Part shown: piece by piece, positions 1-6,361 of the stretch
Numbering within the stretch: position 1 is the first letter of the stretch
Layout: the number at the start of each line of letters is the position of its first letter
DNA from: an uncultured Klebsiella sp.
GTDB lineage: Bacteria; Pseudomonadota; Gammaproteobacteria; Enterobacterales; Enterobacteriaceae
Assembly (NCBI GenBank): GCA_902490055.1
Contig: CABUCP010000133.1
Coordinates: forward strand, 1-7,880
Reading direction: 5' to 3'
Length of the DNA: 7,880 nucleotides
Notes under the pieces: generated by a model
The model's input: the letters and a program-made list of their open reading frames with translations, nothing else
What the model was told of the DNA's origin: nothing
Database searches by the model: none
Position numbers and translations under genes: made by a program

Positions 1-4
1 TTAA

Positions 5-8
5 CCTC
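5..8 (-). promoter_or_regulatory. Probable ribosome binding site of the next minus-strand gene (rbtT?)
   Basis: On the minus strand the window ends in CGAGGTTAA. GAGG is a good Shine-Dalgarno core, and a start codon a few bases outside the window would be correctly spaced. In known Klebsiella rbt operons the ribitol transporter gene rbtT follows rbtK, so this is probably its ribosome binding site. No part of the coding sequence is visible. Confidence 0.4.
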
Positions 9-30
9 GATTTCAGGATGCAGAGGAGCG

Positions 31-53
31 GCTCCGCTGCACAACAGCGGAGC
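31..53 (-). other. Intercistronic hairpin downstream of rbtK
   Basis: A perfect 9-bp inverted repeat, GCTCCGCTG with CAGCGGAGC and a 5-nt loop, lies 28 bp past the rbtK stop codon. Read in the rbtK direction it is followed by a C-rich stretch with no U-tract, so it is not a canonical intrinsic terminator. It could protect the 3' end of the rbtDK message, partly attenuate transcription into the next gene, or both. The equivalent place after dalK carries a similar hairpin. The symmetry is seen directly; the role is inferred. Confidence 0.6.
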
Positions 54-81
54 ATTATTGTTATTAAATTAATGAGGTACG

Positions 82-1689
82 TTATTCGCGGATCAGTCGA
101 CCGGCCTGTTGTAGCGCTTTGTAGGCCTCATACCTGCGTTGATGCAGCGGGCTAAACGCCGCCTCTCTACGATAGGTTTTATCCACCCTGGTGAACCGCT
201 GCATGGCTTCCGGCAGCGAGGCGGCGACATTACCGGCGACCGCGCCGAGGATGGCGGAACCGAGCAATACCGGCTCGCTGCTGGCGGTACTGACCACCGT
301 CACGCCGCAGGCATCGGCCAATAGCTGGCGCACCAGCGGATGCTGCCCCGCGCCGCCGCTAATGACGATGTTTTCACTCTCGATGCCGCAGGCGCGTTGC
401 GCGTCGAGGATCTGCCGCAGGCCGTAGCCAATCCCGCATAACCCGGCAACGTACAGCGCGGTCAGGTTATCAAGGTCCCGCTCCATCCCCAGCCCGGCAA
501 TCAACGCTTTCGCGTGAGGGTCGGCAAGCGGTGCGCGGTTACCCAGAAACTCTGGCACAACGTGCAGACCATCGGCGAGCTTAACCGCCTCAGAAGGCGA
601 GGCGACTTGCGCCAGCACGCGATCCGCCAACCATACCGGCAGGGGAACGCCAGCGGTTTTCGCCTCTTCGCGCGCTTGCGCAGCCGCCGGATGGAAGCTC
701 AGCAGTTGGTCGATAGCCGCGCCGGCGGCGCTTTGCCCGCCTTCGTTCAGCCAGTATCCCGGGACCATCGCCGAATAGTAAGGGCCCCAGACGCCAGGGA
801 CGAACACCGCTTTTTCGGTGGTGGTCATGGTGCAGGAAGAGGTGCCGAAGACGTAGGCCATATTATTGACCGCGCCGTTGAGGACGCCGACGGTGCCGAT
901 GCCGCCCGCATGAGCGTCGATCATCCCCACCGCCACCGGCGTGCCGACCGGCAGGCCCATCTCTTCGGCCGCTACAGCGGTTAACCCATCGCCACACGGC
1001 GTTCCCGGGTCGACGATGCGTTGGCCGATACGGGCAAAGTCTTCATCCGCCAGCTCCGAGAGACCAATCTGGCGGAAGTAATCGGCATCCCAGCGTTTTT
1101 CGTGCGCCAGATAGGTCCATTTGCAGGTTACGGTACAGACGGAGCGGGCCAGATCGCCGGTCGCGCGCCAGGTCAGATAGTCAGCCAGGTCGAAGAAATG
1201 GCGTGCGGCGGCAAAGATCTGCGGGCGGTTTTCTTTCAGCCACAGCAGCTTCGGCGTTTCCATTTCCGGGGAGATAGTCCCGCCGACGTACTGTAGCACC
1301 GGGTGACGGGTGGCGTTGATGCGTTCCGCCTGCCCGGTGGCGCGGTGATCCATCCAGACGATGATATTGCGGTCCGCCTCGTCGGTGGGGCCGACGGCCA
1401 GCGGCGCGTCATGTTCACCGATCACTACCAGCGAGCAGGTGGCATCGAAGCCGATACCGGCTACCGATTGTGGGGAGACGGCGGCTTTTACGACCGCGCG
1501 TTTGATGCAGTCGCAAACCGCCTGCCAGATTTCGCGGCTGGATTGTTCTACCACGCTGCCGGCGCTACGGAAGAGGGTGATCTCCCGGGTGGCGTGGGCC
1601 AGCAGTTCGCCGCTGAGGTTAAATACCCCGGCGCGCACGCTACCGGAGCCGACATCGACGCCGATAATGGTTTGAGTCTCGCCATTCAT
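82..1689 (-). CDS. rbtK: D-ribulokinase RbtK (FGGY-family carbohydrate kinase)
   Basis: RbtK uses ATP to phosphorylate D-ribulose, made by RbtD, to D-ribulose 5-phosphate in the cytoplasm. The protein has 535 residues, typical of the long ribulokinase branch of the FGGY family. Visible motifs: the N-terminal phosphate-binding loop GVDVGSGSVRAG (10-21); WMDHRA (112-117) in the sugar-binding domain; VGMIDAHAGGIG (254-265), whose Asp258 is the likely catalytic base; GTSSCT (282-287); the C-terminal nucleotide-binding GGAGQHP (445-451); and EPVLLGSAILGA (472-483). The ATG at 1689 is preceded by AAGGACG at good spacing. It follows rbtD by 32 bp on the same strand, so the two are probably co-transcribed. 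Other FGGY ribulokinases, including the L-ribulose type AraB, are possible by motif alone; the adjacent ribitol dehydrogenase fixes D-ribulose as the likely substrate. Confidence 0.93.
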   Translation of the reverse strand: MNGETQTIIGVDVGSGSVRAGVFNLSGELLAHATREITLFRSAGSVVEQSSREIWQAVCDCIKRAVVKAAVSPQSVAGIGFDATCSLVVIGEHDAPLAVGPTDEADRNIIVWMDHRATGQAERINATRHPVLQYVGGTISPEMETPKLLWLKENRPQIFAAARHFFDLADYLTWRATGDLARSVCTVTCKWTYLAHEKRWDADYFRQIGLSELADEDFARIGQRIVDPGTPCGDGLTAVAAEEMGLPVGTPVAVGMIDAHAGGIGTVGVLNGAVNNMAYVFGTSSCTMTTTEKAVFVPGVWGPYYSAMVPGYWLNEGGQSAAGAAIDQLLSFHPAAAQAREEAKTAGVPLPVWLADRVLAQVASPSEAVKLADGLHVVPEFLGNRAPLADPHAKALIAGLGMERDLDNLTALYVAGLCGIGYGLRQILDAQRACGIESENIVISGGAGQHPLVRQLLADACGVTVVSTASSEPVLLGSAILGAVAGNVAASLPEAMQRFTRVDKTYRREAAFSPLHQRRYEAYKALQQAGRLIRE

Positions 1690-1721
1690 AAAATCGTCCT
1701 TTTAGTCACCGGTACCGGGGG

Positions 1722-2471
1722 TTATAAATCAACGCTGTTAGGCAGAATAACCAGGTCGCGTACGGTGACGTTTTTCGAACGGGTGACCATAAACAGCACC
1801 GATTCAGCGACTTCGATAGGCTGCATCAGGCTGCCGCTGGCCAGCGCTTCTTCCATTTTCTCTTTCGGCCAGTCATCCAGTAGGGCGGTCACCACCGGGC
1901 CCGGAAGTACGGCGCCGACGCGGACGCCGTGTTGGGAAACCTGGCGGCGCGTGGTGTGGACGAACGCCTGTACGGCGAATTTTGACGCGGTATAGATGGG
2001 TTCCCAGATAACCGGCACCACGCCGGCGATGGAGCTGGTAAAGATGATATCGCCGGATTTCTGCGCGATCATATGCGGCAGCACGCTCCGTACGCAGCGG
2101 AAGGCGGCGTTAGTATTGAGGTGCAGCACGCGATCCCAGACGTCCGGGTCGCCCTCGGCGACCGGGCCGCCGATATAGGCGCCGGCGTTGGCGTGGAAGA
2201 TATCGAGACGGCCGGCAAGCTGCAGGATGCCGTCAATGATCTTATCCACCTGATCGCCCTGCATCAGATCGACCTGTAAAGCAAAAGCGTTTTCGCCCAG
2301 CTCTGCCACAATCTTGTTGAGCTTTTCGCCTTCGCGGTCGATCAGCACCACCTTCGCGCCCGCGCCAAGCAGCGTTTTTGCGCACTCAAGACCGATACCG
2401 GAAGCGGCGCCGGTGACCGCGGCGACTTTGCCGCTAAGAGAAGTATTCATAGAGGATACGGAGTGGTTCAT
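1722..2471 (-). CDS. rbtD: Ribitol 2-dehydrogenase RbtD (short-chain dehydrogenase)
   Basis: RbtD oxidises ribitol to D-ribulose with NAD+, the first cytoplasmic step of ribitol use. It is a classical SDR of 249 residues. Visible features: the TGAASGIG dinucleotide-binding loop (20-27); Asp45 at the end of strand 2, which favours NAD over NADP; NAG (95-97); Asn119; catalytic Ser147; and the YTASK pair Tyr160/Lys164. From memory the sequence is very close to the K. aerogenes enzyme used in experimental evolution on xylitol, including N-terminal [13 protein letters not shown] and C-terminal VILPNSVDL. The start at 2471 is preferred because AAGGA lies 8 nt upstream and the length equals the known 249 residues. 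An in-frame ATG at 2507 would add 12 residues but has no clear ribosome binding site. It is the first gene of the minus-strand rbt operon. Confidence 0.96.
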   Translation of the reverse strand: MNHSVSSMNTSLSGKVAAVTGAASGIGLECAKTLLGAGAKVVLIDREGEKLNKIVAELGENAFALQVDLMQGDQVDKIIDGILQLAGRLDIFHANAGAYIGGPVAEGDPDVWDRVLHLNTNAAFRCVRSVLPHMIAQKSGDIIFTSSIAGVVPVIWEPIYTASKFAVQAFVHTTRRQVSQHGVRVGAVLPGPVVTALLDDWPKEKMEEALASGSLMQPIEVAESVLFMVTRSKNVTVRDLVILPNSVDL

Positions 2472-2524
2472 TTTATAATCCTTCATGTTGTCTGTTTTGC
2501 TCATCAAGCTGGCCCGAACGACGG

Positions 2525-2546
2525 TGAGGGGCCGCGCGGTCTCTCA
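2525..2546. repeat. GC-rich quasi-palindrome in the rbtD leader
   Basis: TGAGGGGCC and GGTCTCTCA flank a GCGC centre. Plus-strand RNA would pair fully with two G·U pairs; minus-strand RNA, the rbtD leader sense, would have two A·C mismatches. It lies about 54 bp upstream of the rbtD start. It could be a DNA-binding site or chance structure in GC-rich DNA. Confidence 0.3.
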
Positions 2547-2641
2547 ACCTGCTACAACAATCTGGCCTATCAGAGCAGGCGTAAGTGAGTTAAGGTATTG
2601 AATATCAGCATCATTTATTTAATTTTGCTGAAACCTGAACG

Positions 2642-2672
2642 ATTATTGAGTGTATACGCTAGCGAGCGTCAT
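2642..2672 (-). promoter_or_regulatory. Candidate rbtD promoter
   Basis: On the minus strand AATAAT (2642-2647) matches five of six bases of the sigma-70 -10 consensus. The best -35 nearby is ATGACG (2667-2672), with a long 19-bp spacer. An alternative -10 is TATACA (2651-2656), which would place TTGAGC, part of the left arm of the inverted repeat, near -35 with a 20-bp spacer. Neither is a strong promoter, as would suit an activated or tightly controlled operon. The choice is uncertain. Confidence 0.25.
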
Positions 2673-2674
2673 GG

Positions 2675-2723
2675 TTGCTCAATCGATGAAGCTAATGTTG
2701 CGCCAGCTTCATCGATTGAGCAA
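2675..2723. promoter_or_regulatory. Perfect 19-bp inverted repeat, probable RbtR operator pair
   Basis: The left arm TTGCTCAATCGATGAAGCT (2675-2693) is repeated exactly in inverse orientation at 2705-2723, with an 11-bp spacer. Each arm is itself a 16-bp quasi-palindrome centred on CG (GCTTCATC/GATTGAGC, 6 of 8 positions symmetrical), the usual form of a LacI-family operator. The centres are 29 bp apart. It sits between rbtD and rbtR, 46 bp before the rbtR start, so RbtR binding here could repress rbtDK and its own gene. The repeat is certain; its use as a pair of RbtR operators is inferred. In RNA it could also fold into a long hairpin. Confidence 0.7.
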
Positions 2724-2769
2724 GTGGGGAAATTAACAGCGAAATGAATTTGTGACGCAAGTTGGGAAA

Positions 2770-3783
2770 ATGAAAAAAATCACTATCTACGATCTGGCGG
2801 AATTATCCGGCGTTTCGGCAAGCGCGGTCAGCGCGATCCTCAATGGCAACTGGAAAAAACGCCGTATCAGCGCCAAACTTGCGGAAAAGGTGACGCGGAT
2901 TGCGGAAGAGCAGGGCTACGCGGTCAATCGCCAGGCCAGCATGTTGCGCAGTAAAAAATCGCACGTCATCGGCATGATCGTCCCCAAATACGATAACCGC
3001 TACTTTGGTTCGGTGGCGGAAAGCTTTGAAGAGATGGCGCGCGAGCGCGGCCTGCTGCCGATTATTACTTGTACACGTCGCCGACCAGAGCTGGAAATTG
3101 AAGCGGTCAAGGCGATGCTCTCGTGGCAGGTTGACTGGGTGGTGGCGACCGGGGCGACCAATCCGGATAAAATCACCGAACTGTGCCAGCAGGCGGGCGT
3201 GCCGACGGTCAATCTCGACCTGCCGGGGTCGACCGCGCCGTCGGTGATTTCTGATAACTACGCCGGCGCCCGCGCGCTGACCGACAAAATTCTCGATAAC
3301 AGCCTCAATCGCCACGGTAAGCTGGCGCCGTTGACCTTTGTCGGCGGGCGCAGTAGTGACCATAACACCCTCGAGCGCCTGCGCGGCTTTCGCGATGCCC
3401 ATACGGCGCGCGGCATGACGGTGCCTGAGGAAAATATTCTGGCTCCCGGCTACTCAAAAGGCAAAGTGGAAGCCTGCATGCAGGCGCGCTTTAACAGCGC
3501 CGATGAGCATCTGCAGGGCTTTTTTGTCAACTCAACGATCTCGCTGGAAGGGGTGGTGAGGTGGCTTGCGCAACTGGGGCTGACCGGTACCGATCAGCCG
3601 CCGATGGGCTGTTTTGACTGGGACCCGTTTGTTTATCTGTTGGGCCATGACATTGATATGGTGCAGCAAAACGTGCCGGCAATGCTGGAGGCGGTCTTCG
3701 ATATCATTGACGCCGGCGAGGCCAGCCAGCAGTTGCTGGAGATCCCGCCGCTGCTGATCGGTAGCCGTGAGCATCTCTCGTAA
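2770..3783 (+). CDS. rbtR: Ribitol operon repressor RbtR (LacI family)
   Basis: A LacI/GalR-family transcription factor of 337 residues that probably represses rbtDK and is released by a pathway sugar (D-ribulose is the inducer reported for the Klebsiella rbt operon). The N-terminal helix-turn-helix is clear: ITIYDLAELSGVSASAVSAIL (4-24), then a helix and hinge to about residue 62. The periplasmic-binding-protein-like effector domain follows, with VISDNYAGARALTD (159-172), FVGGRSSDHNTLERLRGF (190-207), FDWDPF (282-287) and VQQNVPAML (298-306), all at the usual family positions. ATG 2770 is chosen because LacI-type proteins begin close to the HTH. An in-frame GTG at 2752 would add six residues but lacks a ribosome binding site; the site before 2770 (GGGA) is itself weak. 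The gene is divergent from rbtD and convergent with dalR. Confidence 0.9.
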   Translation: MKKITIYDLAELSGVSASAVSAILNGNWKKRRISAKLAEKVTRIAEEQGYAVNRQASMLRSKKSHVIGMIVPKYDNRYFGSVAESFEEMARERGLLPIITCTRRRPELEIEAVKAMLSWQVDWVVATGATNPDKITELCQQAGVPTVNLDLPGSTAPSVISDNYAGARALTDKILDNSLNRHGKLAPLTFVGGRSSDHNTLERLRGFRDAHTARGMTVPEENILAPGYSKGKVEACMQARFNSADEHLQGFFVNSTISLEGVVRWLAQLGLTGTDQPPMGCFDWDPFVYLLGHDIDMVQQNVPAMLEAVFDIIDAGEASQQLLEIPPLLIGSREHLS

Positions 3784-3810
3784 GGAAAATGCTGGCGCTA
3801 GCGCGTCAGC
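3784..3810 (-). terminator. Probable intrinsic terminator of dalR
   Basis: An inverted repeat at 3791-3810 (GCTGACGC, 4-nt loop GCTA, GCGCCAGC on the minus strand, one A·C mismatch) is followed in the dalR direction by ATTTTCC (3784-3790). The stem overlaps the dalR stop codon at 3798-3800. In the rbtR direction the stem is complete with one G·U pair but no U-tract follows, so it may stop rbtR transcription poorly. The short U-tract makes this a moderate-strength call. Confidence 0.45.
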
Positions 3811-4739
3811 AGCCAACGGGCGGTATGTTCGTCGGTCACCAGACCGTTAATCCAGCCGCCTTTTAATGCCGCGAGGATTGCCGGGCGCTTGTTCTCGCCG
3901 CAGGCGACGGCAATACGCGGGCACTGATTTTGCCGGATATCGTAGCTGGTGATCAGGCGGTTAATTTCGCTGTCGACCACGCCGCCACTGGCATCGATAA
4001 AGCGGCCGAGGATCTCGCCGATGCCGCCGCGCGCCGTCAGTTCATCAAGCTGGGCTTTATTGATAAAGCCGTCTTTGAAGATCGGGCTTTGGGTACCCAA
4101 TGGCCCGATACCGACGAAAATCACGTCCGCCTGCTGCGCTGCGCCAGAAACGTTGCTGAACAGGCGGCTGCCGCACCACATCTCATGCTCCTGGCGAGTT
4201 TGCGCATAGCGCGGCGCGGGCCACTGGTAGTAGTTGGCCTGAATTTTCCGCGCCAGCAGTAGCGGCACGTCGTCGTAGTAGTTGCATTTCCCCTCATCGT
4301 TCATGGCGCTGATCAGCGCCACGCAGCGGCTGTTCGGGCTATCGAAATCAATGCGCTGGATGGTCTTTTTCAGCGTTAACCCAGAACCAATGCCGATTAT
4401 TTTGGCGTTATCGCTCTGCAGGTAGCGGGCCATTAACTGATAACAACCAAAGGAAACGCTATCCAGCGTGCTCTCTTCGCTGTAGGTCGGCACGATATTG
4501 CACTCGATAAGTTGGTACTTTTCCTGTAGCAACTGCGCATAATCGAGGCAGTTCGCCACCGGGTGGTGCAAACCAATCGATACAATACCTTCTTCTTTCG
4601 CCGCGGCGATCAGGCGCTGAACCACCGGCCTCGAAGTGCCCAACTGGCTGGCGATTTCGCTCTGATTCTGACCGGCAATGTAATACATCCACGCGGCGCG
4701 GACCTTCTGATCCAGCCTGATGTCGTCTTCTTTACTCAC
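3798..4739 (-). CDS. dalR: D-arabinitol operon regulator DalR (SorC family)
   Basis: A SorC/DeoR-type sugar-binding transcription factor, 313 residues from a GTG start at 4739. The N-terminal helix-turn-helix is at about residues 22-46 (GQNQSEIASQLGTSRPVVQR within it). The effector domain shows IGIGSGLTL (116-124), DVIFVGIGPLG (205-215), GGIGEILGRFID (238-249) and the C-terminal GGWINGLVTDEHTARWLL (294-311), all typical of the family. GTG 4739 is chosen because AAGG and AGGA lie just upstream and the length fits the usual 310-320 residues. The open frame runs on to an ATG at 4853, but the extra 38 residues are low-complexity and would overlap the likely promoter. It lies divergent from dalD, so it is taken as the dal operon regulator, reported to respond to D-arabinitol. 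The sequence alone does not show whether it represses, activates or does both. Confidence 0.88.
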   Translation of the reverse strand: MSKEDDIRLDQKVRAAWMYYIAGQNQSEIASQLGTSRPVVQRLIAAAKEEGIVSIGLHHPVANCLDYAQLLQEKYQLIECNIVPTYSEESTLDSVSFGCYQLMARYLQSDNAKIIGIGSGLTLKKTIQRIDFDSPNSRCVALISAMNDEGKCNYYDDVPLLLARKIQANYYQWPAPRYAQTRQEHEMWCGSRLFSNVSGAAQQADVIFVGIGPLGTQSPIFKDGFINKAQLDELTARGGIGEILGRFIDASGGVVDSEINRLITSYDIRQNQCPRIAVACGENKRPAILAALKGGWINGLVTDEHTARWLLTR

Positions 4740-4824
4740 GGTATCCTGCCTTAAATGTGCGGTCGCGGCGGCGAAGGATGCAGGCGATATTGCCCGATAA
4801 ACGGCGCGTCGCGGAGATAACCGC

Positions 4825-4853
4825 ATTGTGGCTGCGGTTTTCAAAACAGGCAA
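4825..4853 (-). promoter_or_regulatory. Candidate dalR promoter
   Basis: On the minus strand TTGCCT (4848-4853) and CACAAT (4825-4830) each match four of six sigma-70 consensus bases and are separated by an ideal 17 bp. This would give a leader of roughly 80 nt before the GTG at 4739. The palindrome GTTTTCAAAAC (4837-4847) lies in the spacer, a good place for an autoregulatory operator. Confidence 0.35.
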
Positions 4854-4920
4854 GCTTTTGCTCTGATTTGGTCATTTGTAATTTTATTGGGTAATTGCTC
4901 TTTTGTGATCTACGGCTCTT

Positions 4921-4938
4921 ATTTGATTCAAATGATCA
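4921..4938. promoter_or_regulatory. Candidate DalR operator near dalD
   Basis: ATTTGA-T-TCAAAT (4921-4933) is a perfect 6-bp inverted repeat around one base. It overlaps CAAATGATCA (4929-4938), which recurs with one mismatch in inverse orientation at 4869-4878, about 60 bp upstream. Paired sites around a promoter fit an oligomeric SorC-type regulator. AT-rich DNA gives such repeats by chance, so the call is tentative. Confidence 0.35.
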
Positions 4939-4944
4939 TCTACA

Positions 4945-4958
4945 GTGAGCCGCATCAC
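4945..4958. promoter_or_regulatory. CRP-like palindrome next to the dalD ribosome binding site
   Basis: GTGA-gccgca-TCAC has exactly the core and 6-bp spacing of a CRP (cAMP receptor protein) site. It ends 3 bp before AAGGAG (4962-4967), the dalD ribosome binding site, which lies 8 nt before the ATG. Activating CRP sites normally lie upstream of the promoter, so this position is unusual. The site may instead act downstream of the start point, be an operator for another protein, or be coincidental. Confidence 0.3.
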
Positions 4959-4975
4959 CTCAAGGAGAGCAGAAC

Positions 4976-6361
4976 ATGAATACACAATTCACATGGCTTC
5001 ACATTGGTCTGGGTTCTTTCCACCGCGCGCATCAGGCGTGGTACCTGCACCGGCTGCTGGTTTCCGGCGACACGCGCTGGCATATTGCCGCGGGGAATAT
5101 CCGTAATGACGCTGAGCAGGTAGTGCAGGCGCTGGCGGCGCAAAATGGGCGTTACGTCCTGGAGACGGTGAGTCCGGAAGGGGAGCGTGAATATGAAGAA
5201 ATCACCTCAATTCAAAAGCTACTGCCGTGGCAGGCGGGGCTGCAGCCGCTGATTAATGAAGGCGCGGATCCGCAGACTAAAGTGATTGCCTTCACGGTGA
5301 CGGAAGGGGGCTATTACCTCAACACTCAACATCGCCTTGAAACCAGCAATGCCGATCTGCAGGCAGATTTACAAGGCGATTGCAAAACCATTTATGGCAC
5401 CATTACCCGGATTCTGGAAAAACGCATTGCCGATCGTGCCGGCCCGCTCACGCTGCTTAACTGCGACAACGTGCGCCATAACGGCGAACGATTCCACGAT
5501 GGACTGGTGGAGTTTCTACAACTGACCGGTAAGCAATCGGTAATCGACTGGCTGGCGGCAAACGCGACCTGTCCTAACACCATGGTTGACCGCATCACAC
5601 CGCGCCCGGCCGCCGATCTGGCGCCGCGGATCAAAGCGCAAACCGGTATCGACGATCGCGCGCCGGTAATGGGAGAAACCTTTATTCAGTGGGTGGTGGA
5701 AGATAACTTCCGCGCCGAGCGCCCGGCGCTTGAGACGGTCGGCGTGGAGATGGTGGCGTCGGTTATTCCCTATGAAGAAGCCAAAATCCGCATTCTTAAC
5801 GCTTCCCATAGCTGCATCGCCTGGGCGGGGACTCTGCTTGGCCAACGGTATATTCACGAGAGTACGCTGACCGATGCCATCTACGCCATTGCCGACCGCT
5901 ACGTCAGCGAAGATGTAATCCCGTGCCTCGGTGACAACGGTATCGACCTGGCGACCTATCGCGATGTGGTGCTCAAGCGCTTTACCAATCCCTATATCCA
6001 GGATACTAACCAGCGGGTCGCGGCGGATGGCTTCTCGAAAATTCCGGCAATGATTGCGCCAACCCTGCAGGAATGCTACCAGCGCGGCGTGCGCCCGCAT
6101 GCGACCGCTATGCTGCCGGCGCTGTTCTTTGTCTTTATGCAGCAGTGGCATAAAGGAGCTTTACCGTATCAGTATCAGGATGGAATTCTTGATGAGGCGG
6201 CGGTACACGCCATGTTTAACGCCCCCGATCCAATTGCCCTGTACGCCGCTGATAAAGCCTTGTTCGGCGAGCTGGCGGAATCGGCGGATTTTCAGGCGTT
6301 GCTGCGTGAACAAATCGCTGTCGTCTACGCGCTGACCCAGCAGGAGGCGCTATGTATTTAG
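4976..6361 (+). CDS. dalD: D-arabinitol 4-dehydrogenase DalD (mannitol dehydrogenase family)
   Basis: DalD oxidises D-arabinitol to D-xylulose with NAD+ in the cytoplasm. It belongs to the polyol-specific long-chain dehydrogenases (mannitol dehydrogenase family) and has 461 residues, the usual length. Visible motifs: the N-terminal Rossmann signature [10 protein letters not shown] (11-20), TVTEGGYY (107-114), CDN (163-165) and the active-site block [10 protein letters not shown] (270-279). Lys270, Asn275 and His278 have the same spacing as catalytic Lys295, Asn300 and His303 of Pseudomonas fluorescens mannitol dehydrogenase. The ATG at 4976 has a strong AAGGAG ribosome binding site. It is the first gene of the plus-strand dal operon, and its last 10 nt overlap dalK. 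By family alone mannitol, fructuronate or altronate dehydrogenase would be possible; the adjacent xylulokinase and the rbt operon favour D-arabinitol. It is not homologous to RbtD. Confidence 0.94.
   Translation: MNTQFTWLHIGLGSFHRAHQAWYLHRLLVSGDTRWHIAAGNIRNDAEQVVQALAAQNGRYVLETVSPEGEREYEEITSIQKLLPWQAGLQPLINEGADPQTKVIAFTVTEGGYYLNTQHRLETSNADLQADLQGDCKTIYGTITRILEKRIADRAGPLTLLNCDNVRHNGERFHDGLVEFLQLTGKQSVIDWLAANATCPNTMVDRITPRPAADLAPRIKAQTGIDDRAPVMGETFIQWVVEDNFRAERPALETVGVEMVASVIPYEEAKIRILNASHSCIAWAGTLLGQRYIHESTLTDAIYAIADRYVSEDVIPCLGDNGIDLATYRDVVLKRFTNPYIQDTNQRVAADGFSKIPAMIAPTLQECYQRGVRPHATAMLPALFFVFMQQWHKGALPYQYQDGILDEAAVHAMFNAPDPIALYAADKALFGELAESADFQALLREQIAVVYALTQQEALCI

Larger units (their letters stand above)
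2472..2769. promoter_or_regulatory. Divergent rbtD/rbtR control region
   Basis: This 298-bp non-coding stretch separates the divergently transcribed rbtD and rbtR and must hold both promoters. It is AT-rich in the middle (about 2590-2660) compared with the flanking genes. A perfect 19-bp inverted repeat lies at 2675-2723 and a GC-rich quasi-palindrome at 2525-2546, each described separately. A short repeat ACGCT/AGCGT lies at 2656-2669. I see no RNA gene or small ORF with convincing support, and no clear full CRP site. Confidence 0.75.
4740..4975. promoter_or_regulatory. Divergent dalR/dalD control region
   Basis: This 236-bp non-coding stretch holds the promoters of dalR and dalD. The dalD-proximal half (about 4855-4940) is AT-rich. 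Elements seen: the odd palindrome GTTTTCAAAAC at 4837-4847, the palindrome ATTTGATTCAAAT at 4921-4933, an isolated CRP-like half-site TGTGATC at 4904-4910, and GTGA-N6-TCAC at 4945-4958. A confident dalD -35/-10 pair is not visible, which would fit an activator-dependent promoter. Confidence 0.7.

Noticed and set aside
1303..1995. 230-residue plus-strand open frame opposite rbtK and rbtD
   Set aside because: It spans the end of rbtD, the gap and much of rbtK on the other strand, has no family resemblance that I can see, and is expected in high-GC DNA with strong third-position bias.
2497..2510. TTGCTCATCAAGCT near the rbtD start, resembling a shortened copy of the inverted-repeat arm
   Set aside because: It matches the two ends of the 19-bp arm but lacks five central bases, including the CG centre, so it would not have LacI-operator geometry; it may be chance.
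2803..3402. 199-residue minus-strand open frame opposite rbtR
   Set aside because: Antisense shadow of the LacI-family gene; Arg/Ala/His-rich with no motif.
4740..4853. 38-residue N-terminal extension of DalR from ATG 4853
   Set aside because: No resemblance to the family, a better ribosome binding site at GTG 4739, and overlap with the probable dalR promoter.
5516..6151. 211-residue minus-strand open frame opposite dalD
   Set aside because: Fully antisense to a confidently identified gene, Arg/His-rich shadow composition, no recognisable domain.
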